Assembly (NCBI GenBank): GCA_030248135.1
Contig: JASANC010004703.1
Coordinates: 1 to 64,000, forward strand
Direction of reading: 5' to 3'
DNA length: 64,000 bases
Origin: Theristus sp. LFF4_11
Lineage: Eukaryota > Nematoda > Chromadorea > Monhysterida > Xyalidae
Of the stretch, positions 11,060 to 22,838 are shown piece by piece (within the stretch, counting starts at the first letter, position 1; every line of letters starts with the position of its first letter). The notes below the pieces were generated by a model, which did not search any database, was not told where the DNA came from, and saw only the letters and a list, made by a program, of their open reading frames with translations. The position numbers and the translations under genes were made by a program.

Positions 11060-14000
11060 ATGTCTGAGTTGTCGCCAGTGACGCGCCGTCAACAGCGTTC
11101 AGCAGAGCTTCCAGCGGACAGTGCCGAGTCGCGTGACGCCCTCAAACGGCGCGTCGTCTGCGGCGATCTCAGCAAACCCATCGGCCAGCTGCGTCCGCGC
11201 GCCGTCAAATGGATCATCGCGACGTCCAGTGCATCAGGTCGATCGGCCATGCCCATGCCTGCCGTGGGCGTGTGCGCCGCTTTTGGCCGATGCAAACCAC
11301 GAGCGTTGCGTTTCAGATTTCGAGCTCGAGCGCACCGTGTTCTGGCGCGACGTGTTTCCCGAGCTGCAGCAGCACTGCGCACAGTCGCACGTTGAGCTGT
11401 CCGCTGTGGACCCGTTTCTCGCCGGCGACGATGAAACGCTGTTGGATGGTGACCGTCTGGAGAGACTGCTGGAAGAACTCGTGCACAGCCATGAGAACTT
11501 TCAATCACTATACTTATTGGTACGCTAGTTTGGTGGTTCGTTTTCAAATGGCCGTTGACCAAAGAACTATGGCATATTCCACTTTCAGTGCTTTATCGGC
11601 GAGAAATACGGCAAACCCGTTTTGCCGGCGACCATCAAAGCCGACGTATTCAGTGCCATACGCACCGCTGCTTTCGAGGCGAATTGTGGTACTTATTTTC
11701 GTGATTTTTTTGTTGAGAATTGTACACAAATATTTTCTTTCGAAGATGTGAAATGTTTGGATGAATGGTACACGCTGGACAACAACGCGATGCCTCCTGT
11801 GTATGTGCTACAAACGGAGCTGGGCACTCAGTAAGCGAATTAAAAAAAACATTGTTTTATTTGCAGTGGGATTTACTTTGAAATACATAAAAGGACCCTG
11901 GGCGAAAAAGAGCGCGACGCGTTGAGCAGAGTCGTCGTAACTGGAGCACACGTCGCACATAGCGATGGCCTCGTGAATCAAGTAAGCATCGGCTTCTCTT
12001 GACTTATAAAGTGTTGTTATTCTGTCTGAAAATCTGCAGGTCAACACGAAACAGCAAGAACGTTATTTTCTGTCAGCATTGGACAGAATTGTCCGAACCG
12101 CGTTGTCGTTTGAAGACGCCGAGAAGAACATTATGGTGGTTACACGAAAATATATCGGTTGGTCAAATTAATTGTCAATCGAAAAATGTGAGTCAGTGTG
12201 AGAACGAATGAAAACGTTTGAAAACGCTGCAAGGTTTGTTGTTCAGGTAAAGACGTACAAAACACAAAAGACACCTCGATTCGTGAGCGATTCGGCAACA
12301 GCGACATTGCGAATGTGCCGTCGGTTAGCAGTGCGAAACGACTAGCTGAACTGCAGAACCAGCTGAGTGCCACCGTCGGCCAATCGTCATCCATGGTGAT
12401 CACGGCTGAGTGGCCGGCCGACATGAGCTACAGTAGCTGGCTAAAATCGAAAGAAAAAGAACGCTACGTGCAGAGATTCAGCGAAACATTGCTGGCAAAA
12501 CTCCGTCATCACCTCGAACCGTTGGTTGTTCTTGGCAACAGCAGTTTATTTGGTGCTTCCTCAACTGCAGTGGGTGTTACCGATAGTCCTGCCAGAATAC
12601 GCCTGCGTAAAAGTGTGTGCGCAGCCGTTGCATCGAAATTGGTCTTTTTGACTTTGCAAGACACATTTTCTGGCACCGAAAACTGTTTGTTTTTAAGGTA
12701 GTCAACAAGCGGTGGTAGACCAAGTGATTCGAAACACCTACCGCGATGCGTTCGCTCATGCTCATTATGCGAGTGCGCATCGGCCGAACAGACTGGTGGG
12801 ACAATCGAAGTGGTTAGCGACAGTGAAAGAACAAACGCTCAAATCGTTCTCGTCCGATGCCGGATCCGTGTTTCATGTACGAACACGTTGCGTACAATTA
12901 TTGACGTTGTCAAGCACTCTATATCTAATACAGCACACGACACGGCAAGACCGTAGACATTCCTGTCTGGTGTTACCAATGCGGTGCATCCCGCATGCAT
13001 CCTAAATATGGTGTTATAAGTTTGAAAACAAACTGTTTACAGGTATCCGGTGGCGAGTGTTGTGGCAAAACGGCGATGCTCTGTGAGCTGGCGCACACGT
13101 TGCCGGGCTGGTTGAACGCGAGTGCGACGCACAAGCTGGGCGAGACAGCTGGCACGAGTCGGGTGATCACGGTCGTCCGTTTCGTGCAGCTCACCGCCGG
13201 CACCACGTACGCACACGAGCTCTGGCGCTCGATCTGTGTGCAGCTGTGTTGTGCGCTCAGTTTGGTGCGCTTTCGACAAAAACTCCGTTTCAACTTGAAC
13301 TGGAATATTCTGGTCGTCTGGAATCTGTGTGTTCGCTGATGCAGGAATGTTCAACGTTCATTAACGCGCTTCGCTTGACACATTTGACGCGTTTCATGGC
13401 GTTCTGCCTCGAGCGTGCAGCAGCGGACGGCCACAAAGTTGTGCTCGTTGTGGACGACGTTCACTTGCTGAAGTATTCGGCGTCCGAACGTCAGTCGCTG
13501 GATCCAGCGCCGGCCGAGAGTTCGCCGCAGCTGCCGATCGTGCCCGAGCGATTGCCTGCGAGCTGCCTGATCGTGGTGAGCAGCAGCAGCGCCTGTGCGC
13601 CTGTGACGGCGTCCGCAATCGCTCAGTTGACGTCTGGACGCTTGAACGCATCGTCCGACTCTTCATCGAAACCGACTACAGTAGACAAAACGGTCGTTGA
13701 GTTTCCGTTAGCACAGTTGACAGATAAGAATTTGGCAATGTTGTCGACGGAACTGCTAAAAGCGAACGCTCGATCGTTAACAACGGACCAGCTGCGTCAG
13801 ATGCACCAGCAGTTTGACAGCAGTACCAATTCGTATATAAGCACACCGTTTGGAGCGTTGCTGTTGGCTCAAAACTGTTGCTCAATGACGTCGTCATCAG
13901 GCGACATTCCATCTGCTAAACGACTGCTGCTCGTAAATGGTAATGGCCAGATAGTTTTTATCAGTTTTTCAGTTTTTATTATAAATTTTGTAGAGTTTCA

Positions 14001-17000
14001 GTTTGTTTTAACGCTGTTACGCTTGCAGATACGACTGAAAATGACAATCAAATCCACAATGATGATGAAAAATCTCTACTTGGGCTGGAATCTGTTGTCA
14101 TTGATAGGCTACAGGTTATTTAATTTGCCTTATTATTGACATTTGATTGCTAACTTGTTATCAGATCAAAGTCGTCACGTCATTTCAACCGCAAATGTAC
14201 TGTGTTTTTAAGGCGCTAGAAGAGCGGTATGGCGTTGACGCCGTTGCACACACGTGCCGATACTTGAGTGCCAGCCAGTCGCACGGGATATCAGAGGCTG
14301 AACTACTATCACTGCTGTCTGTTTGTGACCCGCCGTGTGTACAGAGTCTGTTGACAAAACGAAAGTCACCGGTAGCGTTGTCGTTTCCGATGGATATTTG
14401 GATCGATATGAGGAACAGTCTTGGTTTGTACAATTAGCTAAAACATCGCCTCTGCATTCGTTTTTTTATTGTGTTTCATTCAATATAGACATATTGCTGG
14501 ATTCGTTTGTCACGGATGATCGTCTGATTTATCGTTGGGCGCATGCGGCTGTCGCAAAAGTTGTGTCACATCGCTATCTGACGAAGGCGCATGACATAAA
14601 GGTTGTGCACAGCTTCGTTCGGCTTTGGTTCGACATTTCATAATTTATGTCTCACTCTGTTAATTCCCCTTTCTCTTCATGTGGCGATTCCTCCACTGGT
14701 CAGCAATGACGTCTGACCAAGTGACTGGCAGACGACTGCGTTTAGTACCGGCAGATGGAATATGTTTCTCACCACAGAGAGTGCATGACGATCTGTCGAA
14801 TCTGTTTCTGAACGCGTGGTGCGCAGAAGAGGAGTCTGAAGCAACGTCGAGCGAGCTGACTGCGCCGGCGAGCGCTCGTCCGCGGCGTGCACTCAGCTCG
14901 GCAAGCACGTGCAGCCGCTCCACGTTCGCCTCAGCCAAGTATCCGGTGCTGCCGCAGCCGACGCTCGCCTCACCGGCCGCCAACGTCAGGCGTGTTCGGT
15001 GCCTCTGGTACCAGCTGCTGCGAGCAGGTAGAACACGCTCGTGATGTTGGTCGTTCAGTAAAAGAAGTACACAATTATTGCTGTGAACCGTCAGGCGACA
15101 TCGATCGAATGAAACGGCACAGTCTGTGCAACTTCACTTACCTGGACGAACTGATGCGAGCACTCGGTCTGGCGCACACGCTCTCTGTTTACGAGGAAGC
15201 GCGCGCGCAGCTGCTCGACCACGACGTGCACTACTTCTACACGCACGTCTTCAAGCCGGCCGTGCGCACGCTGCTCTCCGACCAGCAGCAGCTCGCCTCG
15301 GAAGTGATCGCCCGTCTGCGCTACACCATCGGTGAACTGATGTTGATGTCATAAACAGAGTACCTGAAAAAACGGCACTAGATCTAGTCTGGTGACATTG
15401 TAGACATATGAAATTCAGTCCACAGTTTCAAAAATGAAGTTTTTTGTGTCAATACCAGTAATATTCCTTTTTCAACAGTAGTTCAAAATTGAATTCAAAA
15501 AAATTTAAAAATTAAAAAACCACAGGCAAAAACAGCGTGATCTTGAACGGCATGATTGAGCAAGCAATGCGCGCCGTCGACAACTACCATGAGCGGCCCA
15601 TGCTGGTGCCACTGAGCTGTTGGGTGAAGCCGCCCGTGGTGCCACTGGTTTGTCGCATGAAACTCGCTCACTGGCAACCGAATGGTTGGACGGTGCTGCA
15701 GGTGCATTCTTCAAAAATGACTCGTTTCATTGTGCGACTGGATGAATACAACAATCACATTGTTGCAGCCGACAGTGAATGATCAGCACATATTGATAGC
15801 TGGACTGTCTGCTAACTACAAAGACATCGTCATGTATCACGTGCCTTCCGAAACATTGGTCAAAAGTTTCACAGGTTTGTTGCTTCACTGGTATTGCAGC
15901 TCCACCCTTTCTCGGCTTGCTCATCATAAATTTTCTTTTACTACACAGGTCACACTGATCGAGTCACCTGTCTAGCGATATCCAAAACGGGCCAGTTTTT
16001 CATCAGTGGCAGTTGCGACAAAACCGTGCGCAGTTGGGATCTGATACAGGTTTGTTTGTGTGGGTTATTTAGCGACACGGCTAGCTGCCGCTTGGTTTCA
16101 GTTTTTCTTTGGACATGGAAATGCATTCAGGGCACGTGCACGTGGCAGGCGTCCGTGCACGACGCGCGTGTCGCTTGCATCACTCTGTCCAACAACGACA
16201 AGTTTGTGGTCACTGGCTCTGCCGACCAAACCGCCAAAATGACACTGCTTGACACGGGCAAAGTTGTGCGCACATTTCCAAATCACACGGGCACTGTCAC
16301 CAGCGTGCTGCTAACAAGCGACGCTGAATGGCTGATCACTGGTAAAACAACGCAGCTTTTGTGCCACCAGTTTTTTTTTCAATTTTGCAATTTTAATGAC
16401 TGAAGAGATTCGAGGTTTTCTTTGAATCAACGCGTGTTTGTTTGTGAGGTTGCGGTGACTTTGTTGTTACGCTGTGGAGCGTTGCTACCGGGGTGGAGGT
16501 GTCAAAGTTTGGCAGTTTAATGGCGCCAATAACGTGCATGGCGGTGACGAGCAACGATGCGTTCGCCCTGGTGTCTTGCGAAGATGAAACGCTTCGAGTG
16601 ATCAGTTTGGTCTCCGGAACTGAACTGCTTGAACTGCAAGGTATTCTCACATGAATCATTTATGTATTGTAACACCTGCACAGTTGAAGGGCATGCATGA
16701 CGCAGTTTTTGGTGACGCGTAGCTGTTGTAAAACTTAGCTAAGCGGTCACTACTTCGTGAATGCAGCGTTATGCCATGTTGTTTGAAGTGTATGTGCGTT
16801 TAAAAAGCCTCTTTAATGTTTTAAGGCCACGAGGGCAAAGCGCATTGCTTGGTCACTGGGCAGGATGACTGTCAACTGTTCGTTGGCTGTGACGGCGGTC
16901 GCATCTACGTGTACGACTTGCACAACGGCGACGTGCTGAATGTGCTGCAGTGCGAGGGCACGCACACTGTTTCTTCCTTAAAGGTAACACCACCCTTAAT

Positions 17001-20000
17001 CCTTCATATTCTTTTGGTCATGGCCATGATGTCGTTGTTCACCAGTTCACGTTCAGTGGAAAACGGAAGAAATCGTATGCGGAAGGAAAAGTGAATTCAA
17101 AGCAACTGAAATCGGCCACCTTGCGTTTGCAGGTGACTCGCGACGGCTACTTTCTGATGTCCGCCAACGGCGAGCACGTGCACGTGTGGTCGGTGCAGCC
17201 GAGCAATGCGAAACACGACAAACTCGGCCGTGCCTTCAGCAAAGCAGCAACAGCGAACGTGCTCGAGCACAGCGACCACCAGCAGCAGCACATCACTGCG
17301 GTCGCGTTGTCGCGGGACCGACGCTACTGCGCTTGTGGTCGGCAGTGTTGCGTGTCTCTGTTACAGACTGTCACTCCAGGCAACCAACCCGTAACAGCTG
17401 CACTGCAAGCATTACAGGCACCAAGTCAGGCGTGGTCGCGTTGTGGGACCTCGAGTCATGCCAGTGCGTCTGGACGGCGGCGCACGACGGCGAGCACTGG
17501 GTGAGCATCGTGCAGTTCAGCCCGGAGATGACACGTCTGCTCAGTGGCACACGCGACGGCATCGTGTCCATCTGGTCGATGCTCAATGGCGCGCTGCTGA
17601 GACAAAATGCGGTAACGCTTTTCATTCGTGCGAATACGGTACGGCCGAATAAATAACGGTAGTCCTTGTATTCTCCATCAAGGCGGGATCAGTCGCAGAT
17701 TTGGAGTTGTCTTTTTCAAGAATGCCTAGATAATTTCCAAGCGTCTGTGCAAGGGAGAAAGGATGAACAGAATAGCACGAAGAACCAATTAATCTGAAAA
17801 CACACATCAACTTTAACCCACAATTGGGTTTCTGAACGTCTTTTTCTTTTATTCAAATTTCGCGCGCTCCTTGCACCCTGAAAAAAGCTCCCATGTTTAC
17901 TTGGCCATTCTGTAATTTTTTTCACGACAACTGCAAAGTTTCTGTGCTTTATCAAAGCAGACCCATCACTCCGGCAAGAAGATTGTGGCGCTGCAAATGC
18001 GAATCGATCAGAGTGTGCTGCTGTCGCTTGATGAAATGAGCACAATGGCGCTGTGCAAGCTTCATCCCAGCGCAGAAGAGCTGGACGAGAAAGACGCGAG
18101 AATGGAGCAGTTCCTTTCAGTTGCCGGCATGAAACCGCCGTTGCGCCTGTTACCCAGCGGGTCGGAGCTGGTCGCACACTCAGCAGAATCGAATAAAGAG
18201 TGAGCAGAAATTTATAAAGAAGATCCGCTTAAGATACCGAGTGTCAGTCGAAATAGACTTTGGTAAAAACAAAGGAGCGAATGTTACGACAAAAGGGGCA
18301 TTCATAAAAACAGTATTCAGTGACCGCGTAGCTATATTTTCACACAGCTACGTGTCACTAAATACTGCTTCATGAATGCTGCTAGAGTTTGGATTTGGAA
18401 TAACAATCCTTGATTTTTCAGTCAACATTAACTTTGAAATGCACCGATTGTTACAATAAATCAGTAATGCAAACATTAAAACTGCTAACAATGCGGACAA
18501 AAACATGCTGCACACAGAATGAAGATCTGGTCGGTCGGTGATGATTCGTTGATTTTGAAAGCGCGCCTTGGTCACACAGACGAGATCACAAGTGTCGCCA
18601 TCAGCAACAACGGGCTCGTCATGGTGACCGCTTCAAAAGATCAATCACTGAAGGTCTGGCATCTGGAACGAGCAGCGCTGACACAGGTTGTTATTTTAAA
18701 ATTTATATTTTTAGCTCAATTTTCTGATCAAGTAAAGTTCTGTTTAGTGATGATTCAGTTGTAAGTTTCAAATCAAAGAGGTTCCTCATGCCAGTTTTGC
18801 GTTTTGCTTTTCAAACGGAAAACAACACGAAAACTCACCGAAATTGAGTAGCTTTCCGAAAATTCGATGATGCTCGCTAGCCGGAAACAACAGCTCATTC
18901 AGTTTTTCCACCTTGCCGAGCGAATGTAATGCCTCGCATTCCCACGCGTGGTTGATTGCCACCCACAGTGGATCGGAAAGTTGATGATTTTGCCACCAGC
19001 ATTTTATCCAATGTGTTTGCGGATTGAACGGCAAACAACTGAACGAAAGCAGAACAAATCGTGTCCTCGGATTACAACAGTCCAGATTTTCATCAAAAAC
19101 AAACATTCGTCATGTACCTTCGACCGAATCGCGCCCGGCATTGTTTCAACAAGATGGAGCAACTTTCGTGCGTTTGCTCAACATCGGCCATTGTTTCAGC
19201 GTCTGGGATCGCGTGACATCTGGGAACACACAAGAATACCTTTGAAGTTTTAGATAGGATCCAGCAAAACACACAATCAATCTGTCGTACACTTGATTCG
19301 ACGTGTAACAGCTGAGCACACTGTGCACGTGCTCAAAGCGCGGGTCCATCTGAGCGACGGTCGTCCACTCGGGCGTGCATTGACCGCGACGCCAATCAAC
19401 GGGACGCTGCAGCAGCCACGTCAACGACAGCCTGTCCATCTGTAGGTCGGCACACGACGTGCGTGCCACACTGAGGCAGCTGGTCAAGCCAACGCAGTCG
19501 CACAGCTGCACAGTCAGTCAACAAAAACACAGTCAGCTGCAGTGCACTTGGCTGGCTGTTTCCAGCTGGCAAAAACACGACAAAACGTAAATCCTCTGCA
19601 AACTGTTACCGCAAACGTGGCGTCGATCAGCATAAAAACTGCTGTCATGACGCTCAGGCTCATTTGAACAGCCGATGTCAAAGGCGACATGTTTTTTGAA
19701 TTGTAGAATCCTCTATGAATCGCAGAAAATTATTCAGTTGTTTTAGCAGTTTTATACCTGCACCAATTTTTCACAATCGGTAAACCTGTGAGCGTGTCCT
19801 ACATGTGCAGGTTTTACTGCACACTGGATGGACTGAGTTCAGTGCACAACATCTCATTTGTTTTATTTTGCAAATTGATTATTTTTTGCGCATAACGTTT
19901 TTACCCACATCATGGGAGCCTATTATCAATAACCTTGAATCAAAAATGGTATTCGGTAGGCAGAAAAACGGAAAACTGTAACGACAACAACTGTGATTAT

Positions 20001-22118
20001 TTTATTTTAGCCGTTTGTCAAAGTGCAATGTCTTTTGTTTGTTCTACGACCGTGTTGCGACAAGAGAAACGTGTCAAACGAATTTTCGGTTTGCACTTCA
20101 TATCGCGTTTTCAGAACGGTGGAAATTACTTAAGGAAATGCAGGTGCGACAAAACCGTGTCCAAATTTGTCTGAACAACTGCCAAAGATACATCAACTGT
20201 ATCAGTGTACACGTTTTTTAATCAACGAATCAAACATGCATGCGTAGTTCGGAGCGAAAACAAAGTAGTATATATCCGTTGGGTCTCAACCAGTGTTTAT
20301 TTCGCGTATTTGTGCTTTGACAAAACCAACGAAAGTTTGAATGTTGGCTTATGATTGTGCAATGAAAAAAATTGAAGGTAGAGGAAGAACACTTGAGAGG
20401 AGAACTTCATCTGAAATTCCTTAGCCGTGATTTTCAGGACGACGAAAATCAGTGGGTCGACAATACAGACGAGTGTGCATGTCTTGTGCAAAGTACGTGC
20501 TGCGGATGCAAGTTCAGTTGTGAACACAAAGCACGTTTGTGCTGTTGCAGGTTCTGGTGAGCTCCGAGGCGGCGTCGGTGCAGCTGTGCTGCGTGAGTGA
20601 CGACGCGGGCATCGTGCTGAGTGCGTGCAGGCACAATCTCGTGCTCGTCTGGGAGGCGTCCACGGGCGAGGTGTTGCACAGCATTCAACAGCATCGCAAC
20701 AGTCACGTCACCGCACTCGGCCTCACGTCAGACGGCGTCGTTGCGTTCACTGGTGCGTTCGCGCATAACGCAACACTGCGCGCAACATTATGCTTGCATC
20801 TGACAGTGTCAGCAATCAACCACTGTGCTGCAATGATGCGCGTTCCACGCATTGCAGCCGACCGCAACGGCTGGCTGTACGCATGGCACAGCGAGCTGGG
20901 CACGGCGCTGTCCGTGTTCAATGCTTACATGCCGATCACGGAGCTGCTGGTCGCCGTGGACGCCAACCGCCTGGTGCTGCGTCTCGACGCCTGTCCGCAC
21001 CTGCCGATCCTTTGTCTCCACAACACGCCCGCCTCTCACACCGACCAATCGAACGCCACTCGCAAGCGATCGCGGGCGACCAGTTTGCTACGCTCCGAGA
21101 CTGAGATGCGCCGTACGTGCATCTAGCTGCTCAGTTATTGCCGCTCTGTTTTGTTCTGTCTTTCTCGGGGTCTGGCTTATTTTATGTTCAAGAATGTGCT
21201 TTCTTCTTGTTGCTAATTTTTCGGCTCTTCTTCACACAAATCAGTAATCTTCTTCACATAAATCAGTGATCTTCTTCACACTGCTCCGATCAGTTTCTGG
21301 TTTTCTATGCTTCACTGTCTATCCTGTTGTTCAATACTTCCTCTTTTTTAGTTTTATCTGTTTCGGGTATTATTTTTCATAGAAATAGACTGATGTACTT
21401 TTTACTGAATAAAAAAATTAAACTATACATATACACATCAACTACATCAGAAATGAAAATATAGAAATTCAACGTGTTTCTCATATTTTCCAGGAAAATC
21501 GTCGAACAGCTCGTTGTTTCCAGTCAGTGGCGTGCGCATCTGAGCGTGCTGTGTCTAGTGTGACCTTTCGCTTTTTAACCGACCGTCTGTTGATTCTATT
21601 TATTTCATTGTGAGTGCCGTCGGTGTGCTGCTTGCGATGCTTCCCGAGTTCGTCGGTGTTGTTGGTTGTCGCTTGATTTTAGCTTGTAATACAACTTTGG
21701 TTTAATAAAACGACACTTGATAATTCACGGAACGCAATCGAATTCGTGGACAACACTGATCGGGACACGAATTGTCGCAGGTTGTACATCCACTGTGACG
21801 GACGCCATGCGCGAGCAGCAGCGTTTTATGCGGAGCACCAGTGACGGCATCAGTAGAGGCCGTGCGAGTGTCGCAAAGGATCGCATGTCTTTGGAGGTGT
21901 GCACGTTGCCGGCGCCACCACGACGCCAGTCGCACAATCCAGCGCCGTTTGAGCAAATCGACCGACGTCTCTGTTCGCAGCCTCTGCCGCAGACGGATGC
22001 AGCGTCGCGCCATTCGCTGCTTGCCGAATGCCACTCGGTGCTGACCGCTGAGCGCTCACGTTTCACTGATCGCGTGCGACACAGAATGTGTCGCTCGAGC
22101 ATTTGTACGATTATTTAA
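11060..22118 (+). CDS. NACHT and WD-repeat protein (NWD1/NWD2-like STAND NTPase)
   Basis: STAND NTPases of the NWD type are large cytosolic proteins thought to work as nucleotide-switched signalling scaffolds; the ligand here is unknown. I join 28 exons from ATG 11060, every boundary in phase, to about 1863 residues. The order is a DUF4062-like N-terminal fold (ATSSASDFELER then VFPELQQHC, residues about 55-160), NACHT with Walker A GGECCGKT (near 432-438) and Walker B VVLVVDDVH (near 535), a helical arm (KRVHDDLSNLFLNAW, SLCNFTYLDELMRALGL), then many WD40 repeats (about 1020-1750), for example FISGSCDKTVRSWDL, GSADQTAK and VTASKDQSLKVWHL. A Ser/Arg-rich tail follows. Key exon starts: 11060, 11317, 11589, 11746, 11867, 12040, 12247, 12698, 13043, 13345, 14029, 14165, 14489, 14778, 15095, 15526, 15769, 15949, 16131, 16449, 16826, 17133, 17418, 17961, 18518, 20551, 20858, 21781. 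The last exon is an inference; stops at 21126 or 21543 are possible. Confidence 0.88.
17634..17925. mobile_element. MITE-like element, copy A (in NWD-like gene intron)
   Basis: About 290 bp that match 59655-59938 at roughly 85-90% by eye (GGCCGAATAAATAA, TCCTTGTATTCTCCATCAAG, GAACAGAATAGCACGAAGAA, TTTCGCGCGCTCCTTGCACC). The outer ends are loosely inverted: one reads TACGGTACGGCCGAATAAA and the other, on the opposite strand, TTACAGAATGGCC. There is no coding capacity. It lies wholly in the intron between exons 17418-17611 and 17961-18199. Confidence 0.75.
18298..18379. repeat. Near-perfect palindrome (hairpin element)
   Basis: An 82-bp inverted repeat with arms of about 36 bp: GCATTCATAAAAACAGTATT on one side, and the opposite strand of the other side reads GCATTCATGAAGCAGTATTT. 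The core AGCTA(c/t).....TAGCT adds pairing. It lies in the NWD-like gene intron between 18199 and 18518 and has the form of a very small hairpin transposon relic. Confidence 0.75.
18839..19690 (-). CDS. Nested antisense gene, Cys-rich secreted or membrane protein, 3' end unresolved
   Basis: I do not recognise a family. Inside the 1.9-kb intron 18687-20550 of the NWD-like gene, three minus-strand exons join in phase: 19690-19610 (ATG, then the hydrophobic signal-like stretch MSLSVMTAVFMLIDATFA), 19505-19240 and 19038-18839, which ends at a strong GTGAGT donor. The 182 or so residues are rich in Cys and Trp (LCDCVGLTSCLSVARTSC, CLPFNPQTHWIKCWWQNHQ, INHAWECEALHSLGK). No stop is reached, so the gene continues. 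An open frame at 18510-18351 on the same strand carries a membrane-type segment (MFLSALLAVLMFALLIYC) and a stop, and would make a good C-terminus. Its acceptor phase does not fit the last donor, and it would cross the host exon 18518-18686 in antisense. A secreted or single-pass protein is inference. Confidence 0.5.
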
Positions 22119-22838
22119 TGTTTCTCTTGATCCGCCTGCTGTTGTGTGTTGTCGGAAGTTTATTGTTCCGTGGTTGTTTTATGGATTTGTTTAAAAAAAC
22201 TGTAAAAACACGTGCACAGTTTTCGCAGAAATTTTTTTATTTGCTTGTGCAACAACCACTCGCATGCTTGCGTTACTTTTCGTGCTTCTCGCGTTGACAA
22301 CCGATACAACGATGATGATGAAATACAAGATCAGAATACAATGTATGTGTGCTTGGTGCTGTGCCGTCGAGAAGCGCAAACTGTCTGTGTTGTGCTTGCA
22401 ATGATTAAATCAATGTTTTGTGCATCTGCACCCTGGTCTGGTACTCACGTTGTTGCCTCTATATCTTTTAAAGATTCAAAATTCTTTCGGAGCAAAATGG
22501 ATTTCGCTTCTTGTTACTTTGTGCTTGCGTCAATTAATTTGTCGCTAACGTGAGTAAATTTCATATCGAATTTTTTGTGCATTGTTTTCCTCCAAGATGT
22601 TTTATTCGTTGTGCTAAAAGTTTTGTGTTTGTATCAATGTTGTGCTATTTATACGATTCAACGCATTTACTGCTTCTATTCATTAAAGGACCTTCACATG
22701 TACATTTAATCTTGTGTGTAACCTTGTTTTCACAACCAAAAGTTAAAACATAATACAGACCACACATTTTTAAATGGAACTTAGCCTTTGAGAGTTGACG
22801 TTTCAAAATAAAATTATTGTGACATTGACAAAGGTCTA
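22119..22838. other. Intergenic, convergent gene ends
   Basis: AT-rich sequence between the ends of the NWD-like gene (+) and the EEP-like gene (-). No open frame above about 110 codons and no recognisable motif. I see nothing else in it. Confidence 0.4.

Noticed and set aside
21717..22118. Separate small gene downstream of the NWD-like gene
   Set aside because: The GC-rich part starts right after a TGTCGCAG acceptor at 21780 and continues in phase from the GTACGT donor at 21112, so it is better explained as the last exon of the NWD-like gene, though not proven.
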